A stretch of DNA of 64,000 bases from RGIG1681 sp017467625 (lineage in GTDB: Bacteria > Bacillota > Clostridia > Christensenellales > UBA1242), in the NCBI GenBank assembly GCA_017467625.1, contig JAFUSN010000004.1:596163-660162 (forward strand), read 5' to 3'. The translations under genes were made by a program, and so were the position numbers. A model generated the notes under the pieces. The model saw nothing but the letters and a program-made list of their open reading frames with translations, did not search any database and was not told the DNA's origin. Position 1 is the stretch's first letter. Each line of letters begins with the position of its first letter. Positions 25,043 to 33,677 of this stretch are shown one piece after another.

Positions 25043-25299
25043 ATGATTTAATTTCAGAGCTTGGATTGAATGAGGTTAAAGTTAAACCGCATGCTTCTAT
25101 TATTTTTGATGAGGGTATGTCATTTTGTGGAAATTTTAAAATTGAAAATATTAGTGGTAATGAAGTTTGTTTGAGAGATAACAAAACAAAGTATATGATT
25201 TTTGGTGAAAAGCTTAATATAAAAACCATAGCAAAAGGAGAAATTGTTATTAAAGGAATTATAACAAAAATTGAAGTACAAGGTGAAAGCCATGGGTAA
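25030..25299 (+). CDS. yqfC: Sporulation protein YqfC
   Basis: 89 residues; a small YabP/YqfC-family beta-rich protein of the mother cell. The family pattern is visible as HASIIFDEGMSFCGNFKIEN followed by a second half ending KGEIVIKGIITKIEVQGE. It is coupled to yqfD, which it overlaps by 8 bases. The start is odd: the only in-frame ATG near the expected N-terminus lies in the stem of the mutL terminator, has no ribosome site, and follows a sigma-E-like -10 by 6 bases. Codons 2-5 are written by the terminator stem and T tract. A TTG start at 25065 is an alternative but would remove part of the conserved N-terminal helix. Confidence 0.88.
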   Translation: MSFFYDLISELGLNEVKVKPHASIIFDEGMSFCGNFKIENISGNEVCLRDNKTKYMIFGEKLNIKTIAKGEIVIKGIITKIEVQGESHG

Positions 25300-26380
25300 A
25301 ATTCAAGTTAAAATAACGGGATTAAATTTAAATAGGTTAATTCAGAAACTGATTAGTAATGGCGTTATGGTTGAAAATGTTGAATACAAATCAAAACAAA
25401 TTAAATTTTTTATAAATGAAAAAAATTTAAACTTATTAAAAAAGATTTGTAAAGAAGAAAGAAAGATATATACAGTAATTCAAAAAAATTTTTTTAAAAA
25501 GCTTCTATATAGGATTCCATATCTGTTTGGTTCATTTTTTGCATCATTATTAATTTTTATTTATATGTTTTCCTTTTGTAGTTTTGTAAATGAAATTGAA
25601 ATTATTGGGACAAATTTAAATTCAACTTTAATTGCTGAAACTAGAAATGTTTTAAATAATAATAACATTTTTGTTGGGACAAATCGAGACAATGTTGATT
25701 CGCAAAAAATTGAAACAAAACTTATGGAGGAAATTTGCGATATATCATCGGCATCAGTAAAACTCTATGGAGGGAAATTAGTAATAAAATTATTTCCAAG
25801 AACACAACAATTTGAAATTAAAAATGACAACATAATATCAAAATATAATGCTGTTGTCACTCAGGCGCAGGCCCATAGCGGAAACTTAAAAGTAAAAGAA
25901 GGTGATGTTGTTAAAGTTGGAGATGTTTTAATTGAAAATTGTGATGGTGCAAGTGGAATTGTTAAAGGTAATGTTTATTTTTCTTCATATGAAATTTATA
26001 ATGAAAATCAAAATATTGAAGTGAAAACTGGCCGTGTGTTTGAAATAAATGAAATCTCAGTTTTTGATTTAGTTGTGCTAAAATCAAAAAATACATCAAA
26101 ATTTCAGTCATATATTGAAGAAAAATGCGTTTTTTATATTAATGATGATTTATTTATTCCAGTTAAATGCACTAAAAAACTTTTGTATGAAACAACTATT
26201 GAAAAGGTAACTGTTCCATTTGAGGAAAGACAAGATGAAATTTTTCAAAATTTATATAATAAAACACTTGCTTTAATTCCTAGTGGTAATGATGCTGGAC
26301 GGTCATCATATTCAGTTGTCAGTGATGGATCGTTTACACGCATTGATTGTTTTATTGAAGTTGAGATTAATTTGTTTTAG
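25292..26380 (+). CDS. yqfD: Sporulation protein YqfD
   Basis: 362 residues. A mother-cell sporulation membrane protein of the YqfD (stage IV sporulation) family, acting with YqfC in engulfed-forespore development; the molecular role is unsettled. After an N-terminal cytoplasmic domain (about 1-80), one strong membrane helix (about 82-105) leads to an extracytoplasmic domain with a POTRA-like start (VNEIEIIGTNLNSTLIAE) and a beta-rich middle (VVTQAQAHSGNLKVKEGDVV). I chose ATG 25292 with AGGTGA upstream; an in-frame TTG at 25271 lacks support. It is co-transcribed with yqfC. phoH, which often follows in Bacillota, is absent here. Confidence 0.9.
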   Translation: MGKIQVKITGLNLNRLIQKLISNGVMVENVEYKSKQIKFFINEKNLNLLKKICKEERKIYTVIQKNFFKKLLYRIPYLFGSFFASLLIFIYMFSFCSFVNEIEIIGTNLNSTLIAETRNVLNNNNIFVGTNRDNVDSQKIETKLMEEICDISSASVKLYGGKLVIKLFPRTQQFEIKNDNIISKYNAVVTQAQAHSGNLKVKEGDVVKVGDVLIENCDGASGIVKGNVYFSSYEIYNENQNIEVKTGRVFEINEISVFDLVVLKSKNTSKFQSYIEEKCVFYINDDLFIPVKCTKKLLYETTIEKVTVPFEERQDEIFQNLYNKTLALIPSGNDAGRSSYSVVSDGSFTRIDCFIEVEINLF

Positions 26381-26405
26381 CATGCAATTGCATACTTACT
26401 TTTTA

Positions 26406-26434
26406 TTTACTTTTTTTGATTTTTTTATTATACT
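26406..26434 (+). promoter_or_regulatory. Promoter of ybeY-era
   Basis: TTTACT (26406-26411), 17-base spacer, TATACT (26429-26434). The expected start is near 26441, at the AGGAG ribosome site, so the leader is very short. Confidence 0.5.
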
Positions 26435-26450
26435 TTAGTTAGGAGATTGT

Positions 26451-26951
26451 ATGAAAAGTATAATTGAAGTCAGTGGGAAAACGGCACTTAAGCTAAAATG
26501 GATTGCTGAATTTGTTGCTCTTTCTGTAATTAAATTTATGGGTCAACCTGATGAGCTTGAAGTTGCTATTGAATTTGTTTCAGAAAAGGAAATTCAAAGA
26601 TTGAATCGTGAAGAAAGAAATATTGATAAAGTTACAGATGTTCTTTCTTTTCCGTCAATTTCACTTGAACCGGGTGATAAGTTAAATGTTAATTCAGAAG
26701 AATGTGAATTTTTGAAAACAGATAGTGGCTTGATTCATTTTGGTGATATGGCAATTTGCATTAAACGCTTGCGCGAGCAGGCTCAAGATTTTGGATGGAC
26801 TGCTGAATTGGAACTAAAGAAGTTGGTTATCCATAGTATGCTTCATTTAATGGGATATGACCATATAAAAGATGAGGATTATGAGATTATGAAATCCGAG
26901 GAAGATAAACTTGATAAATTGATTAATATTGAGGTGTTTAATGGAATTTAA
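26451..26951 (+). CDS. ybeY: Endoribonuclease YbeY (rRNA maturation factor)
   Basis: A zinc-dependent endoribonuclease used in 16S rRNA 3'-end maturation and ribosome quality control. 166 residues. The zinc site HSMLHLMGYDH gives His128, His132 and His138; the RNA-binding Arg region NREERNIDKVTDVLSFP lies upstream. It has an AGGAGA ribosome site. It overlaps era by 11 bases, so the two are translationally coupled. The phoH, dgkA and cdd genes often found around it in Bacillota are absent. Confidence 0.95.
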   Translation: MKSIIEVSGKTALKLKWIAEFVALSVIKFMGQPDELEVAIEFVSEKEIQRLNREERNIDKVTDVLSFPSISLEPGDKLNVNSEECEFLKTDSGLIHFGDMAICIKRLREQAQDFGWTAELELKKLVIHSMLHLMGYDHIKDEDYEIMKSEEDKLDKLINIEVFNGI

Positions 26952-27831
26952 ATCTGGATTTGTTGCGGTAGTTGGTAAGCCAAATGTTGGCAAAAGCAGT
27001 TTGGTTAATGCACTTGTTGGAGAAAAAGTTTCAATTACAAGCCCAAAAGCGCAGACAACTAGGAACAGAATTTTTGGAATTAAAAATGGTGCAGATTATC
27101 AAATTGTTTTTGTTGATACTCCAGGTGTTCAGCATACAAAAACAAAACTTGGTGAATATATGTCAAAGGCAACTGATGGTGCAACGGCTGATGTTGATGC
27201 GATTGTGATTGTCTTAGACGCAGTTAGGATTGGTCAAGAAGATTATAAAATTATTGAAAAATATGAAAAGGTTAAATGTCCAATTTTTTTGGTTATAAAT
27301 AAAATTGAGCTTACTAATTTTGAAAAAATGTATCCAATTCTTTCAAAATTAAATGAATATAAATTTATCAAAAAATTTATAACTACTTCGGCAATTAGAA
27401 AACTTAATATTAGTGAACTTGAAAGTGACTTAGTTGAATGTTTGCCTGAAGGAGAAGCTTATTATCCAAGAGATGAATATACAGATAAGTCGGTTAGATT
27501 TATGTGTGGTGAAATTATCCGCGAAAAAGCGCTTTTATATCTTCAGGAGGAAATTCCACATGGAATTGCCGTTGAAATTATAAACTTTTCAGAAGGGAAA
27601 AGTTTAATTAAGATTGATGCAAATATTATTACTGAAAACAGCAGGCATAAACAGATTATTATAGGTAAAAATGGCGATATGCTTAAAAGGATTGGAATAG
27701 CCTCAAGAGAAGATATTGAAAATTTAACTTCAACTAAGGTTATGATTGAACTTTTTGTTAAGGTTAAAAAAGATTGGAAAGATGATGCTTCTGCGCTTAA
27801 TGATTTGGGGTTCAATAAAAAAGATATTTAG
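26941..27831 (+). CDS. era: GTPase Era
   Basis: A Ras-like GTPase that binds the 3' end of 16S rRNA and checks 30S assembly. 296 residues from ATG 26941, which has GAGGTG upstream; an in-frame ATG 12 bases earlier is less well placed. Motifs: G1 GKPNVGKS (12-19), G2 Thr in the KAQTTRNRI segment, G3 DTPG, G4 NKIE, and a C-terminal KH domain with GKNGDMLKRIGIASREDIE. It follows ybeY with overlap and precedes yqzL and recO, the order known in Bacillus. Confidence 0.97.
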   Translation: MEFKSGFVAVVGKPNVGKSSLVNALVGEKVSITSPKAQTTRNRIFGIKNGADYQIVFVDTPGVQHTKTKLGEYMSKATDGATADVDAIVIVLDAVRIGQEDYKIIEKYEKVKCPIFLVINKIELTNFEKMYPILSKLNEYKFIKKFITTSAIRKLNISELESDLVECLPEGEAYYPRDEYTDKSVRFMCGEIIREKALLYLQEEIPHGIAVEIINFSEGKSLIKIDANIITENSRHKQIIIGKNGDMLKRIGIASREDIENLTSTKVMIELFVKVKKDWKDDASALNDLGFNKKDI

Positions 27832-27881
27832 TGAATAGTTTTAATAATTTTGGATAAAATTTATCTTATAAGGAGACTTAT

Positions 27882-28040
27882 ATGGGTAATCAAAATTCAT
27901 ACAAAAAACTTGAAGATTTGGGTTGGGAGGTTTTTTCAAAAACAGGAAACATTAATGATTATGGAATTATTGTTTCCGCTCGTGAAAAACAAGAAGAACT
28001 TAAAAAAGAAGAAAATGAAAATCTTGAGAGGGAAATGTAA
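27882..28040 (+). CDS. yqzL: YqzL-like small protein
   Basis: A 52-residue protein with an AGGAGA site six bases before its ATG. Its middle, LGWEVFSKTGNINDYGII, matches the YqzL pattern (W-x-V-F-x-x-T-G-x-I-x-x-Y). Its position between era and recO is the same as in Bacillus. The tail is a charged Glu/Lys helix. Function is unknown. The longer overlapping frame at 27850-28062 is a shadow: it has no ribosome site and low-complexity Lys/Leu content. Confidence 0.8.
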   Translation: MGNQNSYKKLEDLGWEVFSKTGNINDYGIIVSAREKQEELKKEENENLEREM

Positions 28041-28127
28041 AAAACGCAAAATTGAATCATAAATATTAAATATTTTAATTAAAAATGGCAAATTTACAAT
28101 ATTTTTGCGTTATTAACAAAAATAAAA

Positions 28128-28865
28128 ATGGATGAAATTAAAACTAAGGGAATTGTTATTTCAGCAAAAGATTATAAAGATAGTGACAAGCTTGTAACTA
28201 TTTTTTCTGCTGAAATGGGGCTTATTCATGCGAGAGTTAGAGGCGTAAAAAAAAACAAGGCCAAACTTGTTTTTGCTGTTCAACCATTTGCGTTTGTTGA
28301 ATTTGTTTTATCGGCAAGAAATGGTTTTTACACTGTGATAAATGCAACCAGTATTGATCAATTTTTTGCAATTACAAATGATTTTGACAATTACATTTTT
28401 ATGCTTGCATGTTTAGAACTATGTGGAAAAACCGTGAAAGAAAATGATGATCAAAAAGAACTCTTTCTTTTGCTTATTTCAACTTTAAATTCAGTTTGTT
28501 ATGCTGGTGTTAAATCGATTTATGCTTTCATAAAATTTATGATTGAAAGTTTAAAACTTTTAGGATTTAAACTTGAGCTTCAAAGATGCGTTTGTTGTGA
28601 TGGTAAACTTGTTTCTTCTGTTAGAGCGTTTTCTTATGATTACTTTGGATTACTTTGTCCAAAATGTTCTAATAAATTTGATTATTTAGAATTGACTGAT
28701 GGAGAAATGAAAATCCTTCAACTTATTGATTTGACTGAACTTTCTAATTTATCGCAATTAAAATTTGATTCACATGCGGACTTGATTTCTGTTGTAGGGT
28801 TTTTAAGTAAACTTTTTAGATTACAAACTGATGAGGAACTAATTTCAATTAAAAAATTTTTGTAA
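28128..28865 (+). CDS. recO: DNA repair protein RecO
   Basis: Helps load RecA onto SSB-coated single-stranded DNA in recombinational repair. 245 residues. The N-terminal OB fold (KTKGIVISAKDYKDSDKLVTIFSAEMGLI) is followed by a helical domain and a zinc finger with CVCC and LCPKC pairs (about residues 157-187). It lies downstream of era and yqzL. No Shine-Dalgarno sequence is seen before the ATG; the upstream bases hold a GTTATTAACA sequence, the inverse of the TTGTTAATAAC motif clustered at 42.5 kb. A strong hairpin follows the gene. Confidence 0.95.
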   Translation: MDEIKTKGIVISAKDYKDSDKLVTIFSAEMGLIHARVRGVKKNKAKLVFAVQPFAFVEFVLSARNGFYTVINATSIDQFFAITNDFDNYIFMLACLELCGKTVKENDDQKELFLLLISTLNSVCYAGVKSIYAFIKFMIESLKLLGFKLELQRCVCCDGKLVSSVRAFSYDYFGLLCPKCSNKFDYLELTDGEMKILQLIDLTELSNLSQLKFDSHADLISVVGFLSKLFRLQTDEELISIKKFL

Positions 28866-28892
28866 AGATTCTTGGACGCCAAGAATCTTTAT
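28864..28892 (+). terminator. Hairpin after recO
   Basis: A 12-bp perfect stem (28864-28875 with 28879-28890), 3-base loop. The T run is interrupted (ATTTTG), so termination may be less efficient than at the other sites. Confidence 0.75.
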
Positions 28893-28922
28893 TTTGTTAA
28901 ATTAAAAAGTTGTTTAAATTAT

Positions 28923-28951
28923 TTGCATTAAAGCATTTGATTTGCTATAAT
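28923..28951 (+). promoter_or_regulatory. Promoter of ppdK
   Basis: TTGCAT (28923-28928), 17-base spacer, perfect TATAAT (28946-28951). The leader would be about 42 bases, ending in AAGGAGAT. Confidence 0.75.
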
Positions 28952-28999
28952 TTCAATGGTTGGCGTGAGCCACAAAAATTAACAAGGAGATAAATTTTT

Positions 29000-31672
29000 A
29001 TGCCTAATAACACAACAAAGTATGTCTACAAGTTTGCTGAAGGCAACAAAGACATGAGAAATCTTTTAGGTGGTAAGGGTGCAAACCTTGCTGAAATGGC
29101 AAGACTTGGTTTCCCAGTTCCTAATGGATTTACAGTTACTACCGAAGCATGTACTCAGTACTACGAAGATGGTAGAGAAATTAATGAAGAAATTCAAAAA
29201 CAAATCAATGAACACATTTCTTGGCTCGAAAAAGAAAACGGAAAGAAATTTGGTGATCCTGTTGAACCACTTTTGGTTTCTGTTCGTTCAGGTGCAAGAG
29301 CATCAATGCCTGGAATGATGGATACCATTTTAAACCTTGGTTTAAATGATATTTCAGTTGAAGGTTTTGCTAAAAAAACTAACAACCCTAGATTTGCATA
29401 TGATTCATATCGCAGATTTATTCAAATGTATTCAGATGTTGTTATGGAAGTTTCGAAGAAAGAGTTTGAGCAAAAAATCGATGCACTCAAAGCAAAAAGA
29501 GGAGTTAAACTTGACACTGAACTTACCGTTGATGACTTAAAGGAACTTGTTGCAGAATTTAAAGCAACATATAAAAATGCACTTGGTAAAGATTTCCCAC
29601 AAGATGCAAAAGAACAACTTATGGGGGCTATTAAAGCTGTATTTAGATCATGGGATAACCCAAGAGCTAATGTTTACAGACAAATGAATGATATTCCATA
29701 TTCATGGGGAACCGCAGTAAATGTGCAAACCATGGTATTTGGTAATATGGGTGAAACATCAGGAACCGGTGTTGCATTTTCAAGAAACCCAGCAACTGGT
29801 GAACCAGGACTTATGGGTGAATATCTTATGAATGCACAAGGCGAAGATGTTGTTGCTGGTGTTCGTACACCTGAAAAAGTTGAAACATCTCTTAAAGAGC
29901 ACAATCCACAAGTTTATAAACAACTTCTTGATACTGCAACAAAACTTGAAAATCATTTCCATGATATGCAAGATATGGAATTCACAGTTCAAGAAGGAAA
30001 GCTTTATATGCTTCAAACCAGAAATGGTAAGAGAACTGCAGCAGCTGCTCTTAGAATTGCATGTGATTTAGTTGATGAAGGTCTTATTGATGAAAAACAA
30101 GCAGTTCTTTCAATTGATCCAAAATCACTTGATCAACTTTTGCACCCACAATTTGATGTTAAAGCATTAAAGGAAGCAAAGGAAATTGCAACGGCTCTTA
30201 ACGCATCACCTGGTGCTGGAACTGGTAAAGTTGTTTTCAGCGCAGAAGATGTTGAAGACTGGGTTAAAAATAAAGGCGAAAAGAGAGTTATTTTAGTTCG
30301 TCTTGAAACAAGCCCTGAAGATATTGTTGGTATGCAATATTCACAAGGTGTTTTGACAGTTCGTGGTGGTATGACATCACACGCAGCCGTTGTTGCTCGT
30401 GGTATGGGAACATGCTGTGTATCTGGTTGTGGAAACGGTAATGAAGTTTCTATTGATGAAGAAAAGAAAGTTATCACAATTAATGGCGTAACATTCCATG
30501 AGGGTGACTGGATGAGTTTGGATGGTTCAACCGGAAAAATTTATGCAGAAGAAATTAAAACAGTTCCTGCTGATGTAAATTCTGGAAACTTTGGTAGAAT
30601 TATGGCTTGGGCTGATAAATATAAAGCATTGAAAGTAAGAACAAATGCTGATAATCCAAAAGATGCTAAACAAGCATTTGATTTTGGTGCTGATGGTATT
30701 GGTCTTTGCAGAACAGAACACATGTTCTTCAAAGAAGATAGAATTCCTGCATTCCGTGAAATGATTTGTGCAGATACTGTTGAGGAAAGAAAAGCCGCTC
30801 TTGCAAAACTTCTTCCAATGCAACAAAGTGACTTTGAGGGACTTTATGAAGCAATGGAAGGAAAAGATGTTACAATTCGTTTCCTTGATCCACCACTTCA
30901 TGAATTTGTTCCACATGATGAAGAAGATATTAAATTGTTAGCAAAAGCTCAAAATAAACCAGTTGAGCAAATTAAAAACCTTATTGAATCACTTAAAGAA
31001 TTTAACCCAATGATGGGTCACAGAGGTTGCCGTTTGGCAGTTACATATCCTGAAATTGCTGAAATGCAAACAAGAGCAGTTATGCAAGCTGCAATTAATA
31101 CAAAAAAGAAACATCCAGATTGGAACACAACTGCAGAAATTATGATTCCTCTTGTTGGAGAAGTTAAAGAACTTAAATTTGTTAAAGATTTTGTTGTTAA
31201 AACAGCTGAAACAGTTTTAGCTGAAAATGGTTTAACAAAGAAAGAAATTCCATATCAAGTTGGAACTATGATTGAAATTCCAAGAGCAGCTCTTACTGCT
31301 GATGATATTGCAAAAGAAGCTGAATTCTTCTCATTTGGAACAAATGACTTAACTCAAATGACATTTGGTTTCTCAAGAGATGATGCTGGTAAATTCTTAC
31401 ATTCATATTATGACAACAAGATTTATGAATTTGATCCATTTGCAAAACTTGACCAAGTTGGTGTTGGTAAACTTGTTAAAATGGCTGTTGATCTTGGAAA
31501 GCAAACTCGTCCAAATATCAAACTTGGTATTTGCGGAGAGCATGGTGGTGATCCATCAACAATTGAATTCTGCCATAATGTTGGACTTACTTATGTTTCA
31601 TGTTCACCATTCAGAGTTCCAATTGCAAGACTTGCCGCTGCACAAGCTAACATTAAGAACCCAAGAAAATAG
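29000..31672 (+). CDS. ppdK: Pyruvate, phosphate dikinase
   Basis: Interconverts pyruvate, ATP and phosphate with PEP, AMP and pyrophosphate. In anaerobes it often runs in the glycolytic direction. 890 residues, close to the Clostridium symbiosum enzyme. The N-terminal ATP-grasp region has GGKGANLAEM and SGARASMPGMMDTILNLG. The swivelling phospho-His domain has GGMTSHAAVVARGMG with catalytic His461. The C-terminal PEP-binding TIM barrel has DGIGLCRTEHMF and GICGEHGGDP. Codon use is visibly more restricted than in neighbours (many TTC, AAC and CTT), which suggests high expression. It stands alone with its own promoter, a strong AAGGAGAT site and a terminator. Confidence 0.98.
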   Translation: MPNNTTKYVYKFAEGNKDMRNLLGGKGANLAEMARLGFPVPNGFTVTTEACTQYYEDGREINEEIQKQINEHISWLEKENGKKFGDPVEPLLVSVRSGARASMPGMMDTILNLGLNDISVEGFAKKTNNPRFAYDSYRRFIQMYSDVVMEVSKKEFEQKIDALKAKRGVKLDTELTVDDLKELVAEFKATYKNALGKDFPQDAKEQLMGAIKAVFRSWDNPRANVYRQMNDIPYSWGTAVNVQTMVFGNMGETSGTGVAFSRNPATGEPGLMGEYLMNAQGEDVVAGVRTPEKVETSLKEHNPQVYKQLLDTATKLENHFHDMQDMEFTVQEGKLYMLQTRNGKRTAAAALRIACDLVDEGLIDEKQAVLSIDPKSLDQLLHPQFDVKALKEAKEIATALNASPGAGTGKVVFSAEDVEDWVKNKGEKRVILVRLETSPEDIVGMQYSQGVLTVRGGMTSHAAVVARGMGTCCVSGCGNGNEVSIDEEKKVITINGVTFHEGDWMSLDGSTGKIYAEEIKTVPADVNSGNFGRIMAWADKYKALKVRTNADNPKDAKQAFDFGADGIGLCRTEHMFFKEDRIPAFREMICADTVEERKAALAKLLPMQQSDFEGLYEAMEGKDVTIRFLDPPLHEFVPHDEEDIKLLAKAQNKPVEQIKNLIESLKEFNPMMGHRGCRLAVTYPEIAEMQTRAVMQAAINTKKKHPDWNTTAEIMIPLVGEVKELKFVKDFVVKTAETVLAENGLTKKEIPYQVGTMIEIPRAALTADDIAKEAEFFSFGTNDLTQMTFGFSRDDAGKFLHSYYDNKIYEFDPFAKLDQVGVGKLVKMAVDLGKQTRPNIKLGICGEHGGDPSTIEFCHNVGLTYVSCSPFRVPIARLAAAQANIKNPRK

Positions 31673-31682
31673 GTTTCATATT

Positions 31683-31714
31683 AAAAATCTAGGCTGCAAT
31701 GCCTAGATTTTTTT
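31683..31714 (+). terminator. ppdK terminator
   Basis: A 12-bp stem (31683-31694 with 31701-31712), 6-base loop, running into T residues. Confidence 0.9.
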
Positions 31715-31739
31715 ATGTTTAAATAATAAATTATTTAAT

Positions 31740-31769
31740 TTGACAAATTTTTATTAAAAAAATTATAAT
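31740..31769 (+). promoter_or_regulatory. Promoter of the dnaG-rpoD operon
   Basis: Perfect TTGACA (31740-31745), 18-base spacer, perfect TATAAT (31764-31769). The leader is about 65 bases and ends in AAGGAGGT. Confidence 0.85.
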
Positions 31770-31841
31770 ATTTTTGTTGTTTGAAAGGGAATTTAATTTT
31801 AAAAGCGAAATATATAGTTGTGATTGTTTTAAGGAGGTAAT

Positions 31842-33677
31842 GTGGAAAAAGAAAGTTTTGATGATTTTATCCGTGAAGTAAAGCAGCGAAATGATATTGT
31901 TTCAGTTGCCTCCAAATATGTTCCAATTGAAAGAAAGGGAAGATATTTTTGGTGTAGATGCCCATTTCATGGTGAAAAAACTGCCTCACTTAGCATTAAT
32001 GATATGGATCAAATGTTTTATTGCTTTGGATGCCATGTTGGTGGTGATGTAATTAAATTTGTTATGCAAATTGAATCACAATCGTTTGCTGAAGCAGTAA
32101 AAACTCTTGCTGGGTGGGCTAATATGGAGGTTCCAGAAAGTTTTGAGGGTCAAAAAAAAGGAACTGATATTGCGGCAGCAAAAAAGAGAAAAGAAAGGCT
32201 TATTGCACTGATGAAAGATGCAGCAATGCACTATCACCAAAATCTTGCAAAACCATCTGCTAAAGCTGCAAATGAGTATATTGACAAAAGAAAGATGGAA
32301 CCAAAAGTTGTTAAACATTTTGGAATAGGCTTTGCCGATGGCTATAATGAACTTCCGGATTTTTTAAAATCTAATGGTTATTCTGTTGATGAAATGCTTG
32401 CGACTGGTGTTGTTAAGCAGCGTGATTCAAGGATTTATGATCCACTTGCGAATCGTGTAATCTTTCCAATTATTGATATTTATGGAAATGTTATTGCATT
32501 TGGCGGAAGAACACTTGAATCTAATCCGGATTTTGCAAAATATTTGAATACGGCTGAAACAGAACTTTTTAATAAACGAAATACATTATATGCTGTGAAT
32601 TATCTGAAAAAACAGCGTCAAAGTGGTCCAATTCCTTATGTTATTGTTGTTGAAGGTTATATGGATACAATTTCGCTTCATACGGCCGGTTTTACCATGA
32701 CTGTTGCAAGTATGGGAACAGCGTTAACGCAGGCACAAGCAAAAATGATTAAGCGTTTTGCTGACAAGGTTTATATTTGTTATGATGGTGATTCAGCTGG
32801 TCAAAATGCAACAATTCGTGGTCTTGATATTTTAAAGGAAAATGGGCTGGATGTTATGGTTGTTCAGCTCCCAGATAAGTTTGATCCAGATGATGTGATT
32901 AAAACTTATGGGAAAGAAGGATATCAAAAAATATTAAATGAAGCTTTGCCTCTAGTTGAATTTAAGCTTAAGTATTTAAAGATTAAATACGATTTATCAA
33001 ATGTGGATGGAAGAGTGAAATATTTAAATGAGGCAATTGATGTTTTGGCAGCTCTTCCAAGTTCTGTTGAAAGAGAACTTTATACGCCAATGGTAAGTGA
33101 AATTTCAGCGACAAATATTGACTTTATTAGGCGCGAAATTGAAAATAAATTATCTGGAAAGCAGATTTCAAGTGAAATTGAATCAAGGCTTTCACGAACG
33201 AGAATTGTTAGAACAGATTCCGTTTCTAACGAAGATGAAAAAAGTGTTATTGTTAAAGCTGAAAAGTATGTACTTTACAGTATGATACATAAAAAGCCAT
33301 TTGCATTTTTTAAGACAGATGTAACATATTTATTTTCAGGGAAACGCCGTGAAATTTATAGGCTAATTTGTGATAAAATTAAAGATAATCCAGGGGTTAA
33401 CCTAGTTGAAGAACTTTATAATGACTATGAAGATGAAAATTCTGAAATTTTAGGAATAATAAATTATGGTGCCGAATCTCAAGAAGATGAGATGAATGAA
33501 TCAAAATATTACAGGGACTGTGTTTGGAAAATATATAAAAATTATTTAGAAAACAAACAAAAGGAACTTTCTGTTGAATGGTCAGATGAAGTTGATAAAT
33601 TTAAAAAAGTTGAAATTGCAAAAGAATTGCAAGAGGTGCAACAAAAATTAAAATCTAAAAAGGTAGATGAATTATGA
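31842..33677 (+). CDS. dnaG: DNA primase DnaG
   Basis: Makes RNA primers at the replication fork. 611 residues. It starts with GTG; the AAGGAGGT site seven bases upstream fixes this start. The CHC2 zinc finger uses Cys40 and His43 (CPFHG) with Cys61 and Cys64 (CFGC). The Toprim core shows VVEGYMDTI and DGDSAGQNA. The C-terminal helicase-binding domain is helical. The last four bases (ATGA) are shared with the rpoD start. The dnaG-rpoD order is the classical macromolecular synthesis operon without rpsU. Confidence 0.97.
   Translation: MEKESFDDFIREVKQRNDIVSVASKYVPIERKGRYFWCRCPFHGEKTASLSINDMDQMFYCFGCHVGGDVIKFVMQIESQSFAEAVKTLAGWANMEVPESFEGQKKGTDIAAAKKRKERLIALMKDAAMHYHQNLAKPSAKAANEYIDKRKMEPKVVKHFGIGFADGYNELPDFLKSNGYSVDEMLATGVVKQRDSRIYDPLANRVIFPIIDIYGNVIAFGGRTLESNPDFAKYLNTAETELFNKRNTLYAVNYLKKQRQSGPIPYVIVVEGYMDTISLHTAGFTMTVASMGTALTQAQAKMIKRFADKVYICYDGDSAGQNATIRGLDILKENGLDVMVVQLPDKFDPDDVIKTYGKEGYQKILNEALPLVEFKLKYLKIKYDLSNVDGRVKYLNEAIDVLAALPSSVERELYTPMVSEISATNIDFIRREIENKLSGKQISSEIESRLSRTRIVRTDSVSNEDEKSVIVKAEKYVLYSMIHKKPFAFFKTDVTYLFSGKRREIYRLICDKIKDNPGVNLVEELYNDYEDENSEILGIINYGAESQEDEMNESKYYRDCVWKIYKNYLENKQKELSVEWSDEVDKFKKVEIAKELQEVQQKLKSKKVDEL

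Noticed and set aside
27850..28062. 70-codon frame between era and recO
   Set aside because: Lys/Leu low-complexity product, no ribosome site; the overlapping YqzL-like frame has both a site and a family motif.
28952..28999. Riboswitch in the ppdK leader
   Set aside because: Only about 48 bases between promoter and start, with a very small GGC/GCC hairpin; too short for a known aptamer.
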